In this document: positions 45,792 through 54,948 of the stretch, one piece after another
Position numbering within the stretch: position 1 is the first letter of the stretch
Layout: every line of letters starts with the position of its first letter
Assembly (NCBI RefSeq): GCF_900111645.1
Contig: NZ_FOHQ01000004.1
Location: 124,001-188,000, forward strand
Reading direction: 5' to 3'
Origin: Methanococcoides vulcani
GTDB lineage: Archaea > Halobacteriota > Methanosarcinia > Methanosarcinales > Methanosarcinaceae
Length of the DNA: 64,000 bases
Notes under the pieces: model-generated
What the model was told of the DNA's origin: nothing
The model's input: only the letters and a program-made list of their open reading frames with translations
Database searches by the model: none
Translations under genes and position numbers: made by a program

Positions 45792-46958
45792 ATGCAGATG
45801 AAGAGCACAAAGGTCACCGAAGGTAATACTACGGTCCTTGTACCGGTACCTCCTGAAGGCGTATCATTCCCGCCATCAGAGGCACCGGTATTCTACAATC
45901 CTCATATGGAACTGAATCGCGATATCTCCGTCGCAGCTACTTTAGCGTATGCAAGGAGACTCTCATTCCAGAAGGATATCGGGATCGAGGACATAAGCTA
46001 TGTTGATACCATGTCCGCATCAGGTATCAGGGGACTCAGGATCGCAAACGAAGTTGGTGTTTCAACAACTTTGAACGATTGGAGCGATGATGCCTTTGAG
46101 CTTATTCTTGAGAATATTGAACTGACCGGTCTATCGGAGACCGCAGAAGCCACATGCAAGAATGCGAATGTGCTGATGCATGAGAGAAGGTTCAATATTG
46201 TGGACCTCGATCCTTTTGGGAGTCCTGCACCTTATCTGGATGCTGCGACAAGGTCAGTTGTTCATCTTCTTGAGGTCACGGCAACCGATACAGCTCCACT
46301 TTGCGGTGCACATTTTAATTCAGGAATGCGAAAATACGCTTCTGTGCCATTGAATAATGAGTTCCACAGCGAGATGGGCGTGCGTATACTTCTTGGTAAA
46401 GTCGCAAGGGAACTTGCAAAGCATGACAAAGGCATGACCCCGCTTCTTTCGCATGCTACAAGGCATTACGTCCGTGCCTATCTTCAGGTTAAAAAAGGCG
46501 CTAAACAGGCCGACAGGTCCCTCAGGGAACTTGGATTTCTTGCCTATTGTGAGAAATGTGGTCAAAGGAGATTTTTCTATGGTCTGGCTGTTGCGATCGA
46601 TGACAAATGCCCTTCATGTGAAAGCAATATGCAGATCGCGGGTCCTCTATGGCTGGGACAACTGCATGAAAAGGAGTTCTGTGATGAGGTCCTGGCAGAG
46701 ATGGAATCTCTGGATCTCGGTAAGAAAGAGCAGGCAAAGAAGATCATTGTTGCCTGTCGGGATGAATTTGACATGCCTTTCTTCTATGATCAGCATCTGA
46801 TATGCAAAAGGATCGGTATTTCAGCGCCTGCAATGGATGCTTTTGTCGAAGCCCTTCGGGAAACAGGTGCCAGTGTTTCAAGAACACATTTTAGCGGCAC
46901 CTCTTTTAAGACCGATGCAGATCTTGATCGCATAAATGATGTCCTTAGATCACTGTAA
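45792..46958 (+). CDS. trm1: tRNA (guanine26-N2)-dimethyltransferase Trm1
   Basis: The enzyme makes m2(2)G26 in tRNA using SAM. It has the methyltransferase fold ([39 protein letters not shown] with the DPFG motif) and a C-terminal zinc-like cluster ([17 protein letters not shown]). The start is uncertain: ATGs occur at 45765, 45792 and 45798, none with a good Shine-Dalgarno, and the last two fit family starts (KVTEGN). Length is normal. Confidence 0.93.
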   Translation: MQMKSTKVTEGNTTVLVPVPPEGVSFPPSEAPVFYNPHMELNRDISVAATLAYARRLSFQKDIGIEDISYVDTMSASGIRGLRIANEVGVSTTLNDWSDDAFELILENIELTGLSETAEATCKNANVLMHERRFNIVDLDPFGSPAPYLDAATRSVVHLLEVTATDTAPLCGAHFNSGMRKYASVPLNNEFHSEMGVRILLGKVARELAKHDKGMTPLLSHATRHYVRAYLQVKKGAKQADRSLRELGFLAYCEKCGQRRFFYGLAVAIDDKCPSCESNMQIAGPLWLGQLHEKEFCDEVLAEMESLDLGKKEQAKKIIVACRDEFDMPFFYDQHLICKRIGISAPAMDAFVEALRETGASVSRTHFSGTSFKTDADLDRINDVLRSL

Positions 46959-47075
46959 GCCAATGGGATTACACTATCAAATATTATCATATACTATCGA
47001 TGTACTATAGAAAGTAATATATATCAAATTAGATAATGATTGTTTAGTTCGAAAAATATAGAACTACTTATATAT

Positions 47076-47675
47076 ATGTATTCAGAGGAGATTAGATTGG
47101 CAAAGGAAAACCCGGAATATCTGTTCTTGCAGGAGAAGCCAACACTTGCTTTACTGGCTATCTGGTTCTATGGAAGGACATATGCCTCTGTTATTACAAA
47201 AGAGATCAATTCCACATTCGCACACACAACAAAGATACTGTCAAGAATGGAAGAGGATGGTCTTGTAGTATTTTCTGTTGAAGGGCGGATCAAGTATGTT
47301 GAGTTGACCGAAAAAGGGCACAATGTCGTTTCTCTCCTGAAGGAACTTGTCATCTCTTTGGGTGGAGAGCTTCCGGATGAATACGATCTTGAGGGCAGGC
47401 ATGAGGTTAGTGGTGATGAACTTGATCCGACTTCTGCTGAGATCCTGGACAGGATCAATAAGTTGCGCCTCAAGGTTGAGAGCATTTACAAGGAATTGGT
47501 GGATTCTGATGCTGATGCTGAGACCGCCAAAAGAAAACTTGGACCATTTAGCCGTGAACTGGCGATGATAGGTGATGTGATCGATTCTTCCGAAACGCCT
47601 GTCGATGATGATGTCATCAGTGCCTTTAATGCTACAAGGGAAGTATTCCTATCCCTTCTGAACAAAAACGGTTAA
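47076..47675 (+). CDS. Winged-helix (MarR-like) regulator
   Basis: The 199-aa protein has a winged helix in its first half (SVITKEINSTFAHTTKILSR as recognition helices, VFSVEGRIKYVELTEKGHNV as wing) and a helical C-terminal domain. The ATG at 47076 is chosen for a possible short leader from the TATA-like AATATATATC (47017); a TTG at 47040 is an alternative. It precedes DUF2110 by 24 nt. Target and ligand unknown. Confidence 0.75.
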   Translation: MYSEEIRLAKENPEYLFLQEKPTLALLAIWFYGRTYASVITKEINSTFAHTTKILSRMEEDGLVVFSVEGRIKYVELTEKGHNVVSLLKELVISLGGELPDEYDLEGRHEVSGDELDPTSAEILDRINKLRLKVESIYKELVDSDADAETAKRKLGPFSRELAMIGDVIDSSETPVDDDVISAFNATREVFLSLLNKNG

Positions 47676-47699
47676 ATGCTTGCTGTTCAATGAGTAGCC

Positions 47700-48389
47700 A
47701 TGGAAACAGCAATTTTGACTATCAAACTATACGCTAATTTAGAACGTGCATTAAGCTCTGCAGCGTTCATGCTGGAAAACGAACTTAAGGATATTGATGC
47801 CACCGTCGAGGTTTCCGTAAATTCTGAAGGCTGGCTTCAGGCAAATGTTTCAGGCGAGGATGAAGTATTTGCGGCTAATTTCCTGATCGATAAATACGGC
47901 ACTCCTGTTACCAAAGTAGAAAATACTATTGTCTACAAGGGCTCTATTTCTTCAATTGATGATGAAGGGATAACTGTTGATGTCGGTGTTACTGTAAAGC
48001 TCCTGCCGGAGGCTCTAAAAGCTCTTGGCGTGGGTACTGTTTCACAGATAGCATCCCGCTTTGGCTTGATCCCGCATCTCCCTGTTTCTGTCAGGATCGA
48101 AGGGCAGGATGGTGTGGTTACAGGCCGTTTTACTAAGGACCAGCTCGATCTTTTCTGGGGCTGGAAAAAAGCTGCTACTGACAGGCTTATTGTGAACTCT
48201 GTGACACGATCTGAACTGAAAAGTGCGATAAAGAAGAAGGGTCATGGTAGGGATATCTACGGCATCGAAAGGATTGGCCTGCTGGAAAATATAGTGGTCT
48301 GCCGTGAGAAAACCGATGGTCCGGGAATTGTAGCGGAAATAGGTCCTCTGGTAAAGGCAGATATAGGTGTAATAAGGGGCACTCACTAA
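47700..48389 (+). CDS. DUF2110 family protein
   Basis: The 229-aa protein matches the archaeal DUF2110 family: METAILTIKLYANLERALSS at the start, then EGITVDVGVTVKLLPEALKA and GWKKAATDRLIVNSVTRSEL. It may contain an RNA-binding (TRAM/OB-like) section around residues 75-135 (KGSISSIDDEG). Its role is not established; a translation- or RNA-related one is possible. Confidence 0.8.
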   Translation: METAILTIKLYANLERALSSAAFMLENELKDIDATVEVSVNSEGWLQANVSGEDEVFAANFLIDKYGTPVTKVENTIVYKGSISSIDDEGITVDVGVTVKLLPEALKALGVGTVSQIASRFGLIPHLPVSVRIEGQDGVVTGRFTKDQLDLFWGWKKAATDRLIVNSVTRSELKSAIKKKGHGRDIYGIERIGLLENIVVCREKTDGPGIVAEIGPLVKADIGVIRGTH

Positions 48390-48390
48390 T

Positions 48391-49125
48391 TCATTGCATC
48401 ACGAACAGGCAGTGGTCATCGCCATTGCCATGACATTCGATCTCCACAAGATTACATTGCATGTTAAGTTTCTGGTATATTATTCCCTGAAGAAGTCCTT
48501 CACCAAAAGAGCAGAGTTTTTGTCCGATGTCAGGTGCGCTTTTGCACACAAAGCAATCATCGATCTGTATTGCCAGGGGGTCATAGGATGGAACAGAAAG
48601 GTATCCGAGCTTGTGCGTCTCCCAATAATCTGCGACTTCTTCAAAAAGTCCTTCAATGTATGTGGATGTAAAATTTTCAGCGACCCTCATGCCGACATCC
48701 TGTCCGATAGTTTCCATTATTGGCCTGTGGTTGATACCCTGGGCCTCAAAGCCGCTTTGCACTGCATGAAGAATGGATGTTAGAAGTTCTCTTTCATTAT
48801 CGAATGTGGTCGTAAATTTTTTCAGTGCTGCATGGTAGTGTTCCACGATGGGCTTCTGTGAGCATGCTGCATACTGGGAACACATCACATAGGTCTTCTT
48901 GCGTTTGTCCTTTGGATCGATCCTTTCTTCAAGAAGGTTATTTTGCTTAAGGTCACTCAGGTGCACGGAGATCGTGGATTTTGCTTTTCCTGTGTATTTT
49001 ACGATCTCATCGAACGATCTTGAACTATCTTTCAATAGCTCCATTATCTGGAGCTTTACCGGACCCTCAATGGCAATAATGCCATCCCTGTTTGAAAATA
49101 GTGCAGTGTGACCTTCGCCTTTCAT
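48391..49125 (-). CDS. msvR: MsvR-family redox regulator (HTH plus V4R)
   Basis: The 244-aa protein has an N-terminal ArsR-type winged helix (VKLQIMELLKDSSRSFDEIV, about 20-80) and a C-terminal V4R domain (about 120-244) rich in cysteines (DDCFVCKSAPDIGQKLCSFG, VEIECHGNGDDHCLF). This is the layout of MsvR, a methanogen-specific redox-responsive transcription factor. The cysteines would sense oxidation. Its promoter has an MsvR-like palindrome immediately upstream of the TATA box, suggesting autoregulation. Confidence 0.87.
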   Translation of the reverse strand: MKGEGHTALFSNRDGIIAIEGPVKLQIMELLKDSSRSFDEIVKYTGKAKSTISVHLSDLKQNNLLEERIDPKDKRKKTYVMCSQYAACSQKPIVEHYHAALKKFTTTFDNERELLTSILHAVQSGFEAQGINHRPIMETIGQDVGMRVAENFTSTYIEGLFEEVADYWETHKLGYLSVPSYDPLAIQIDDCFVCKSAPDIGQKLCSFGEGLLQGIIYQKLNMQCNLVEIECHGNGDDHCLFVMQ

Positions 49126-49145
49126 ATCTATTAATTGCTTAATGG

Positions 49146-49173
49146 AATATATATAAGTTCGGTAGTATCCGAA
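49146..49173 (-). promoter_or_regulatory. msvR promoter with probable MsvR operator
   Basis: On the minus strand a TATA-like TTATATATAT (49147-49156) lies 22-31 nt before the msvR start, so the mRNA is probably leaderless. Directly upstream lies TTCGGTAGTATCCGAA (49158-49173), a TTCG-N8-CGAA palindrome resembling described MsvR boxes. Confidence 0.65.
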
Positions 49174-49386
49174 TGATTTTCTGGAAATCTGGTCTTTACA
49201 TGATGTTTATATGCTCCTTACATTGCAATTGATGATTCTTCTGCTATTGATATTGTATTGATATTAATGTCGGTCTTTCTTTTCAATCCGATCTTTCCAG
49301 CTTTCAGGTTGCCTGTTCTTTGTATCTATGATCGACTTGTTTGACCGTTAGTTTATTTTCCTCCTACGATAGATTCAGGCAGGTCT

Positions 49387-50415
49387 ATGAAAGCAGTAGT
49401 AGTCCCTGTCAGAGATGTGGAAAAAGTAAAAGCTGAACTTATTTCCATGGATGTTCTGGATAAAGAGAGAAAGATACGGATAGTTGAACATCCGGATGGC
49501 AAATTTGCTGAGATCCCGGTAATTTCTTATGTGGATGGATCTGATATTGATGGATTTGATGTTGTTGAACAGGAAGGGCCGGATTTCTATCGTCATGCCA
49601 TGTCCCTGAAAGAGCATTTGAGTGGCCTTATACCTGAAGAACTGCTTGGCATTGTCCCCTCAGGTTGGCAGGTGCTTGGTGATATTGTGATCGTGAGCAT
49701 TCCTGAAGAACTTCAAAGCTACAGGGAGGACATCGCAAGGAAGCTCCTTGATATAAACCCGAGGTGCAGGTGTGTATTGCAGGACTTTGGCATCAAAGGC
49801 ACTTTCAGGGAACCCGAACGTGAGATTATCATCGGTGAGGAAACTGAGACCATCCAGAAGGAGCATGGATGTTCTTTCAAACTGGACGCTACTAAGATCA
49901 TGTACTCAAAGGGCAATCTTGCTGAAAGAAAACGCATGAGCAAGCTCGGTAAGGACGAGGTTGTAGTGGATATGTTCGCGGGTATCGGTTACTTCTCGAT
50001 CCCTCTTGCAGTTCATGGGAAACCCAAAAAGGTCTATTCCATTGAGCTGAATCCGCTCTCCTACAATTACCTGCTTGAGAATATAAGGCTGAACCACCTT
50101 GAAGGAATTGTTCAGGCCATTAATGGTGATTGTGGAAAGGTCACGCCTCAGGGAATTGCTGACAGGGTGATCATGGGTTATGTGGGAACCACTCATCACT
50201 ATCTGGACAAGGGCATTGGAGCCATCCGAAAGGAAGGTGGAATGCTCCATTATCATGAAACCACTCCTGAAGTTCTTGTCTTTGAGCGTCCTATTCAGAG
50301 GATCAAAGATGCTGCTTCTGCTCTTGGCAGGGACGTTGAGATACGTGCATGCCATCGTATCAAGAAGTACTCTCCCGGGGTCTGGCATGTTGTGGTGGAT
50401 GCTTTCATTAAATGA
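49387..50415 (+). CDS. taw2: tRNA wyosine biosynthesis enzyme Taw2
   Basis: The 342-aa class I methyltransferase-fold protein has VVVDMFAGIGYFSIPLAVHG (SAM-binding), YSIELNPLSYNYLLENIRLN and GGMLHYHETTP. The last motif and the GYVGTTHHYL block fit Taw2, which transfers the aminocarboxypropyl group of SAM to the wyosine base at G37 of tRNA-Phe, rather than the m1G37 enzyme Trm5 with its NxPP-like motif. About 260 nt upstream, shared with msvR, hold its promoter. Confidence 0.87.
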   Translation: MKAVVVPVRDVEKVKAELISMDVLDKERKIRIVEHPDGKFAEIPVISYVDGSDIDGFDVVEQEGPDFYRHAMSLKEHLSGLIPEELLGIVPSGWQVLGDIVIVSIPEELQSYREDIARKLLDINPRCRCVLQDFGIKGTFREPEREIIIGEETETIQKEHGCSFKLDATKIMYSKGNLAERKRMSKLGKDEVVVDMFAGIGYFSIPLAVHGKPKKVYSIELNPLSYNYLLENIRLNHLEGIVQAINGDCGKVTPQGIADRVIMGYVGTTHHYLDKGIGAIRKEGGMLHYHETTPEVLVFERPIQRIKDAASALGRDVEIRACHRIKKYSPGVWHVVVDAFIK

Positions 50416-50528
50416 TGGCTGATCAGCTATTATTAATGCCGTTCCAACTGATGGCAGGGGATGGAGAATAAGGAATTGTAAGAACAAGAAAAAGAAAAGT
50501 AAAAGAGAGTAAATGGTGTGTTCTTAGT

Positions 50529-51002
50529 TCACACCTTGATGGTACTTATGGATATATCGGAATCAATGACATAGTCAAAGTCGATTGGACCGATCCAGCA
50601 CTGGGTCTCGAACATTGACTGGAAACAGACCCCGATCACGAGTGTGTTCTCAGCGTCTTCAAGAATGCTGTCCAGAGTTTCTTTCATTTCATCAACGTCA
50701 ATCTTCATCTTTGGCATTGCAAGTCCTCCGAGAAGAACGATCGTGTCTGCATGATGGTCAATATCATCGCCGATCTGCATGCCGCTTGGTGTGGATACTA
50801 TTGCTTTTGCCTCGTGGTGCCTGATGTCGGGAATGAAACCGACCTCAATTGGTGTATCCCTTATCACGTATGCCATAAGTTCCGCAAAAGGTGTGCAAAA
50901 ACCAGCGGTTCCGATGAACATAACTCTTTTTGAATCCTTCACAATCTCTCTGAAAGATGTCAGCAGTCCGCCGATACCACTGGCGTTATTGATAACTTCC
51001 AT
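50529..51002 (-). CDS. DUF2124 family protein
   Basis: The 157-aa Rossmann-like protein (SKRVMFIGTAGFCTPFAELM; HHADTIVLLGGLAMPK; TLVIGVCFQSMF) fits DUF2124, often found beside mch in methanogens. The ATG at 51002 has GGAGG 5 nt before it on the minus strand; the longer frame is not needed. It is separated from mch by 60 nt and is probably on the same transcript. Function unknown. Confidence 0.83.
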   Translation of the reverse strand: MEVINNASGIGGLLTSFREIVKDSKRVMFIGTAGFCTPFAELMAYVIRDTPIEVGFIPDIRHHEAKAIVSTPSGMQIGDDIDHHADTIVLLGGLAMPKMKIDVDEMKETLDSILEDAENTLVIGVCFQSMFETQCWIGPIDFDYVIDSDISISTIKV

Positions 51003-51062
51003 GATTCCTCCAATAAAAAAAGAAGTATACAGCCGGAAAGGCTGTATGTGCAATTATTGAAC

Positions 51063-52034
51063 TTATACGTTCTTGATCCCGAATGATTCGAGAAGGATGC
51101 CAGGGTTGATGCGTCCGCTTGTGAATGACTTCTTGGTTGCAAGATCGTTGATGGTGATCTTTGCAGGAGCGAACATACCGGCATCTACCTTAAAGAAGTC
51201 GAAACCTGCTTCCTTGAAGGTTGTGTAGAATGGCTTACCGAAGTCCCTGGATGTGCTGGATGGTGCCTTCTTCACGAAGTCTTCGAGCTTCTCTGCGTCT
51301 CCGTATTCAACGGTGTAGTAGGTCTCACCACAGTAGATGATACAGTCATTGGTTGAACCCATGCACTTTGTGTCATCTCCGACAATAGGTGCGATAGGTG
51401 CGACACCGAATCCGCTTTTGATGGTGTTGATGTCGAAACCGATGGATTCCAGCTTGTGGATACCTGTCTCAACGACCCTTGCGGAGATCTGTACAGAACC
51501 TGCAATTGATGAGGTTGGTGCAACTGCGATGTAAACATCCTTTGGATCGATGCTGCAGTGCTTTGCGATGTACTCAACGATCTCTTCGGTAGGGAGCTTG
51601 TCGGATTCCATAACGAGAACTGCTGCATCTGCATCGTCCTTGTAGCCGATCTCTTCATAGAGCTCTTTTGGCTTGAGTCCAAGACCCCTTGCAGGACCTG
51701 ATCCCATTCCAAAGTAGTCGCCTACTGAAATTCTCCATCCTGCATACTGGGATGCCATGCATGCTACTGTTGGGTGGTCTGTAGCAACCTGGATAGCAGG
51801 TACTGCAAGGCCATCCAGATCGACCTTTGTGTATGAGATCTCTGCAAGGTCTGCAAGGCAGAGGCGTGAGAGGTACATACCTGCATCATATCCACCCTCA
51901 ACATTGACACCACAGTCAATGATGGTAGCGCCGTTCTCAAGTTCCTTTGATTCGACCTTGATCTCATCTTCCCAGTCTAACATTTCATCAATGATAGCTA
52001 ATCCCTTTTCGTTGACACTTATCACATTTATCAC
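51063..52034 (-). CDS. mch: Methenyl-H4MPT cyclohydrolase
   Basis: The enzyme interconverts formyl- and methenyl-tetrahydromethanopterin in methanogenesis. The 323-aa product has [38 protein letters not shown], and [20 protein letters not shown], all typical of Mch. A GTG at 52034 opens the frame; a GTG at 52025 giving MISVNEKG is equally possible because family members usually start near there. In betaine growth it serves methyl oxidation. Confidence 0.96.
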   Translation of the reverse strand: MINVISVNEKGLAIIDEMLDWEDEIKVESKELENGATIIDCGVNVEGGYDAGMYLSRLCLADLAEISYTKVDLDGLAVPAIQVATDHPTVACMASQYAGWRISVGDYFGMGSGPARGLGLKPKELYEEIGYKDDADAAVLVMESDKLPTEEIVEYIAKHCSIDPKDVYIAVAPTSSIAGSVQISARVVETGIHKLESIGFDINTIKSGFGVAPIAPIVGDDTKCMGSTNDCIIYCGETYYTVEYGDAEKLEDFVKKAPSSTSRDFGKPFYTTFKEAGFDFFKVDAGMFAPAKITINDLATKKSFTSGRINPGILLESFGIKNV

Positions 52035-52113
52035 TCTATATAGTTTGGTGTCAATGATTGGGTCGGTTAGAATATGAATTTATCGGTATCTGAAAAGTGT
52101 TTGAAGGAGAATT

Positions 52114-52206
52114 ATGGCATCGGTGTACGTGATTTCCGGAGGTGGCATGTTCTATAACTATATGCTCGGGGGTGGCGTATTACATGAAAAAGAAAGCAAA
52201 GGGTGA
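52114..52206 (+). CDS. Small ORF opposite mch, possibly frameshifted
   Basis: The ATG at 52114 has a strong GAAGGAG 5 nt upstream, and the product is 30 aa (MASVYVISGGGMFYNYMLGGG and a few more). A run of five Gs (52169-52173) lies near the point where an alternative frame continues with GVAYYMKKKAKGDMLFQNLL and a further 25 or so residues. If the two belong together, the gene is a small hydrophobic protein broken by a 1-nt shift. Not recognised. Confidence 0.4.
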   Translation: MASVYVISGGGMFYNYMLGGGVLHEKESKG

Positions 52207-52306
52207 TATGCTGTTCCAGAACCTTCTCAGCCTCTTCCATGGGCATTCCACTTTTCACAGCAAGAGCAAAGTCCTTATAATCGGAGTTGAATTAAATTTT
52301 TGTATT

Positions 52307-52663
52307 TCACATTCCCATTACATCAGATGGTAAATAGCCATCAACAGCATCTAAAACATTCCAAAAGGCCTTTGCGTCCCCGATATTATCAAAGAAAAAC
52401 ACCTTATCATTGTAAGAGGTCATAAAGAATATCACACCAAAAGCCATCTCTTGATTGTAGGGTACAGGAGCTTCTCCACCCATATGACAATACTCGATAT
52501 ATTCCGTAGCGGGCTCCACAAAAAGCTTTCCTTCGGGTGAATACTTTCCACCATAGCAGTAATCACAGCGTTCACTTAGGAACTTCTTGTAAGCCTCAAC
52601 AGCTTCTTCAAACTTCTCATTGTCAATTCCAAAGTTCACAATCTCTATCTTCTGTTCTCTCAT
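52307..52663 (-). CDS. Small acidic protein of unknown function
   Basis: The 118-aa product starts MREQKIEIVNFGIDNEKFEE, after GGGATG on the minus strand, and has a CDYCYGGKYSPEGKLFVEPA segment followed by mostly hydrophobic and acidic residues. There is one close pair of cysteines. I do not recognise a family. It lies in an area of gene remnants, and the frame looks intact. Confidence 0.6.
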   Translation of the reverse strand: MREQKIEIVNFGIDNEKFEEAVEAYKKFLSERCDYCYGGKYSPEGKLFVEPATEYIEYCHMGGEAPVPYNQEMAFGVIFFMTSYNDKVFFFDNIGDAKAFWNVLDAVDGYLPSDVMGM

Positions 52664-52779
52664 AACTTTACATCCCTTTTCTGAGGGTATGTAGGCTATA
52701 AGCATATATAATTATTTGAGTATTTGGATAATTATATACTATTTCATTTTATTCTATTTATTTTAAAATAGTTCGGACC

Positions 52780-52920
52780 TCAAGCTTCTACAAAATACAA
52801 ATGCTGCTTATCCGGACAATACATATCCAACTCAATCTTCATCTTCTGAATCAGATCACAACAATACTTCGCAGCAACTCCAAAATGCTTCTTCAGTAAT
52901 TTGCAGAACTCATCAGTCAT
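52780..52920 (-). pseudogene. C-terminal fragment ending QHLYFVEA
   Basis: This 46-codon frame (MTDEFCKLLKKHFGVAAKYC, CPDKQHLYFVEA) has no strong ribosome binding site. Its DNA end is repeat R2, found again at 61816 and 63099, where the reading DRQHLYFV or SRQHLYFV recurs. This looks like the surviving 3' end of a family of genes. Function unknown. Confidence 0.45.
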
Positions 52921-53012
52921 GATGCCATCATACAAGCAATATCTAAGAAATAAAAATACAAAGCACAAACTCTTCTCAACTAAAACACTAAAAAAAGCAT
53001 AACAAAAAAAGA

Positions 53013-53028
53013 AGGATGCCACACCATC
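53013..53028 (-). terminator. Hairpin terminator, copy of the one at 63.6 kb
   Basis: GGATG-CCACAC-CATCC read on the minus strand is followed by a T-run (TTCTTTTTTTG). It is nearly identical to the element after the winged-helix gene at 63589-63606. Confidence 0.6.
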
Positions 53029-53049
53029 CCCCTTTCATAAATCTCTTCT

Positions 53050-53145
53050 TCAGACTTCCCTGTGGTGCTCGGTTGCTGCTAGGAGACCAATGCCGGTTTC
53101 CGCAAAGTGTTCGGTAACCTTGTTCGTAATATCTATCAACCTTCT
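53050..53145 (-). pseudogene. 3' fragment of a winged-helix gene
   Basis: The 31-codon frame ends GLLAATEHHREV, matching the C-terminus (DLLSATEHHRES) of the intact winged-helix protein at 63626-63943, and the downstream terminator is duplicated too. An in-frame TAG stands just upstream at 53146-53148. It overlaps the last codons of the membrane protein gene. It is a degraded partial duplicate. Confidence 0.7.
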
Positions 53146-54248
53146 CTATCTGACTCTTCTTCTTCTCCTTCCTCTTCCTCATTGATCTGCTGCACATCAA
53201 ACACAGGTATCTCCACTTCAGGATACCATTGCTGCAGGAATGAGAGCATGTGATACTTCATGAATACCCTTGCAGGCAGGGCGATAAATGCAATCAGGAA
53301 TATGAGGAAGACCAGCTCGATCAGGATTATCGGTACAAGGATTATCCCTATGGCGAGATATGATCCGGGCAGGACTGTTGAGAGGATAAAGTAGAACAAC
53401 AGGTCTGCGAACAATAGGAAAAGGCCCACTGCAATTATCACTATCAATAAAAGGATGCCTACTACGATCGCAATTCCAATCCCAAGTAGGATCCTGCCGA
53501 ACCAATAGGCGAAGATCTGTTTCCAGTCTTTCCTGAACTGTCCGAAGACGTTGGCAAATGCGCGGAAAATACCGGTATCTGTGTAGATGGCAACAGGTAT
53601 TGAGAGGTTGATGAATGAGCTGATGATGCTTCCGATTATTGCTACTAGCAGGATTATGCCGACCAGCAGGAATATTGTGGAAAGGATGGCCATTCCTATG
53701 GTTTCTGCAATGTTCTCTCCTGATGAAGATATCAATGGCAGTATTAAGGGGAGGGCCATGATCGCAATGATGATAAGCAGGATAATGCCGTACAATAGCC
53801 TGAATGTGAACAGTCCCAGACCTTTCCTCAGGTACTTGCGGGAGTATTCCCAGAATTTTACTTCGTTGCTTACCAGGGAGTCAACGAATACGAATTCCAT
53901 TACGCTTGAGACATATGTGAAGAACAGGATCAGGGCAAATATGAAGACTATTATTGCGATTATCAGTCCCAGGTTCGGGGCGCTGGTGGGAATCAGGTCG
54001 CCAATTCCTGCGAAAGCTTCGGCGAAGCTATCGGTCGGACCTAAATCCGGGAGGGTGTAATCGTTAGACGAATATCCATCGCCACCGCCTCCTCCGCCGT
54101 TTCCGCCGTTGTAATTGCCTCCGCTACCGCCGATAAGCATAACGATGATAACGAGTTTCATCCATTTCCAGAAATCAAAAGGTTCGAACAGGCATTTCTT
54201 AGTTCTTGCATATGCCCGGTCTACGGCGTCTACGACATACCATCTCAT
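53136..54248 (-). CDS. Polytopic membrane protein with glycine-rich loop
   Basis: The 370-aa protein resembles archaeal DUF7544-type proteins: a short amphipathic N-terminus (RWYVVDAVDRAYARTKKCLFEP), a membrane segment, a Gly/Asn-rich loop (about 40-60), then about six further membrane segments and a cytoplasmic tail ending in Glu/Asp. The hydrophobic helices are Ile/Leu-rich. Function unknown. It is monocistronic. Confidence 0.75.
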   Translation of the reverse strand: MRWYVVDAVDRAYARTKKCLFEPFDFWKWMKLVIIVMLIGGSGGNYNGGNGGGGGGDGYSSNDYTLPDLGPTDSFAEAFAGIGDLIPTSAPNLGLIIAIIVFIFALILFFTYVSSVMEFVFVDSLVSNEVKFWEYSRKYLRKGLGLFTFRLLYGIILLIIIAIMALPLILPLISSSGENIAETIGMAILSTIFLLVGIILLVAIIGSIISSFINLSIPVAIYTDTGIFRAFANVFGQFRKDWKQIFAYWFGRILLGIGIAIVVGILLLIVIIAVGLFLLFADLLFYFILSTVLPGSYLAIGIILVPIILIELVFLIFLIAFIALPARVFMKYHMLSFLQQWYPEVEIPVFDVQQINEEEEGEEEESDREG

Positions 54249-54456
54249 AAAAAGAAATTGGTAATGTTGTAATAAATAATTGATGGTGCGTTATTTTGAA
54301 ATTGGTGGGATCGTTGGAGTGGAGTGCTGTTTGATTTCAATGCTTGATTTTGGTTGGAGTTCATCACCGTTGATTAAAATTTGATAGTCGCAACATATAT
54401 ATCTCACATCCACAATATCTATTAATTACTGGAAATTGTGTGAATAAGGCGTTGAA

Positions 54457-54948
54457 ATGAAAACAGCAAAAAAAGAATTTGAGAATCTTGTGTATCAAGG
54501 GATGAAATCCTACGGACTTGATGAACTTTCCTCTAAATTGCTTGCAATACTTTATTCTGCACCAGATCCACTAACTTTAGAAGAGCTTTCTGCAATGACC
54601 GGGTATAGTTTTTCAGCAGTTAGTGCGGAAATGAAAATGCTTAGTGGAATTAAATTAGTGGAAAAAACAAAGAAATCCGGTTCAAAAAAATTGTACTTCT
54701 CAGTTCAAAGAGATATGCTGACAATGACCATTAATGCAGTAAGATCCAAGAATGAATTCATGGTCAGTCCTGCGCTTAAAGATCTTCCTGCAATAATTGA
54801 AAGATGTAAAAATAGTAAAGCAGGGGACTCAGAAGAAACGCTCAAAATAATCGAAGATTATTATCAACAAATGATCGCATTAGATCTAATTTTAAAAAAT
54901 CTTGTTGAATTTACAGAAAAGATTCGAAGTGGGGAGAATAAAGCATGA
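54457..54948 (+). CDS. MarR/GbsR-like winged-helix regulator
   Basis: The 163-aa protein has a winged helix (LTLEELSAMTGYSFSAVSAE as recognition region, KSGSKKLYFSVQRDM as wing) and a C-terminal coiled coil, the GbsR-like MarR layout. It begins an operon: its last codons overlap the start of the COG1361 gene. It probably regulates the downstream export system. Confidence 0.85.
   Translation: MKTAKKEFENLVYQGMKSYGLDELSSKLLAILYSAPDPLTLEELSAMTGYSFSAVSAEMKMLSGIKLVEKTKKSGSKKLYFSVQRDMLTMTINAVRSKNEFMVSPALKDLPAIIERCKNSKAGDSEETLKIIEDYYQQMIALDLILKNLVEFTEKIRSGENKA

Noticed and set aside
49200-49260. A C/D box guide RNA (TGATGT and TGATGAT words)
   Set aside because: No CTGA boxes at proper distances were found, so the words are probably chance.
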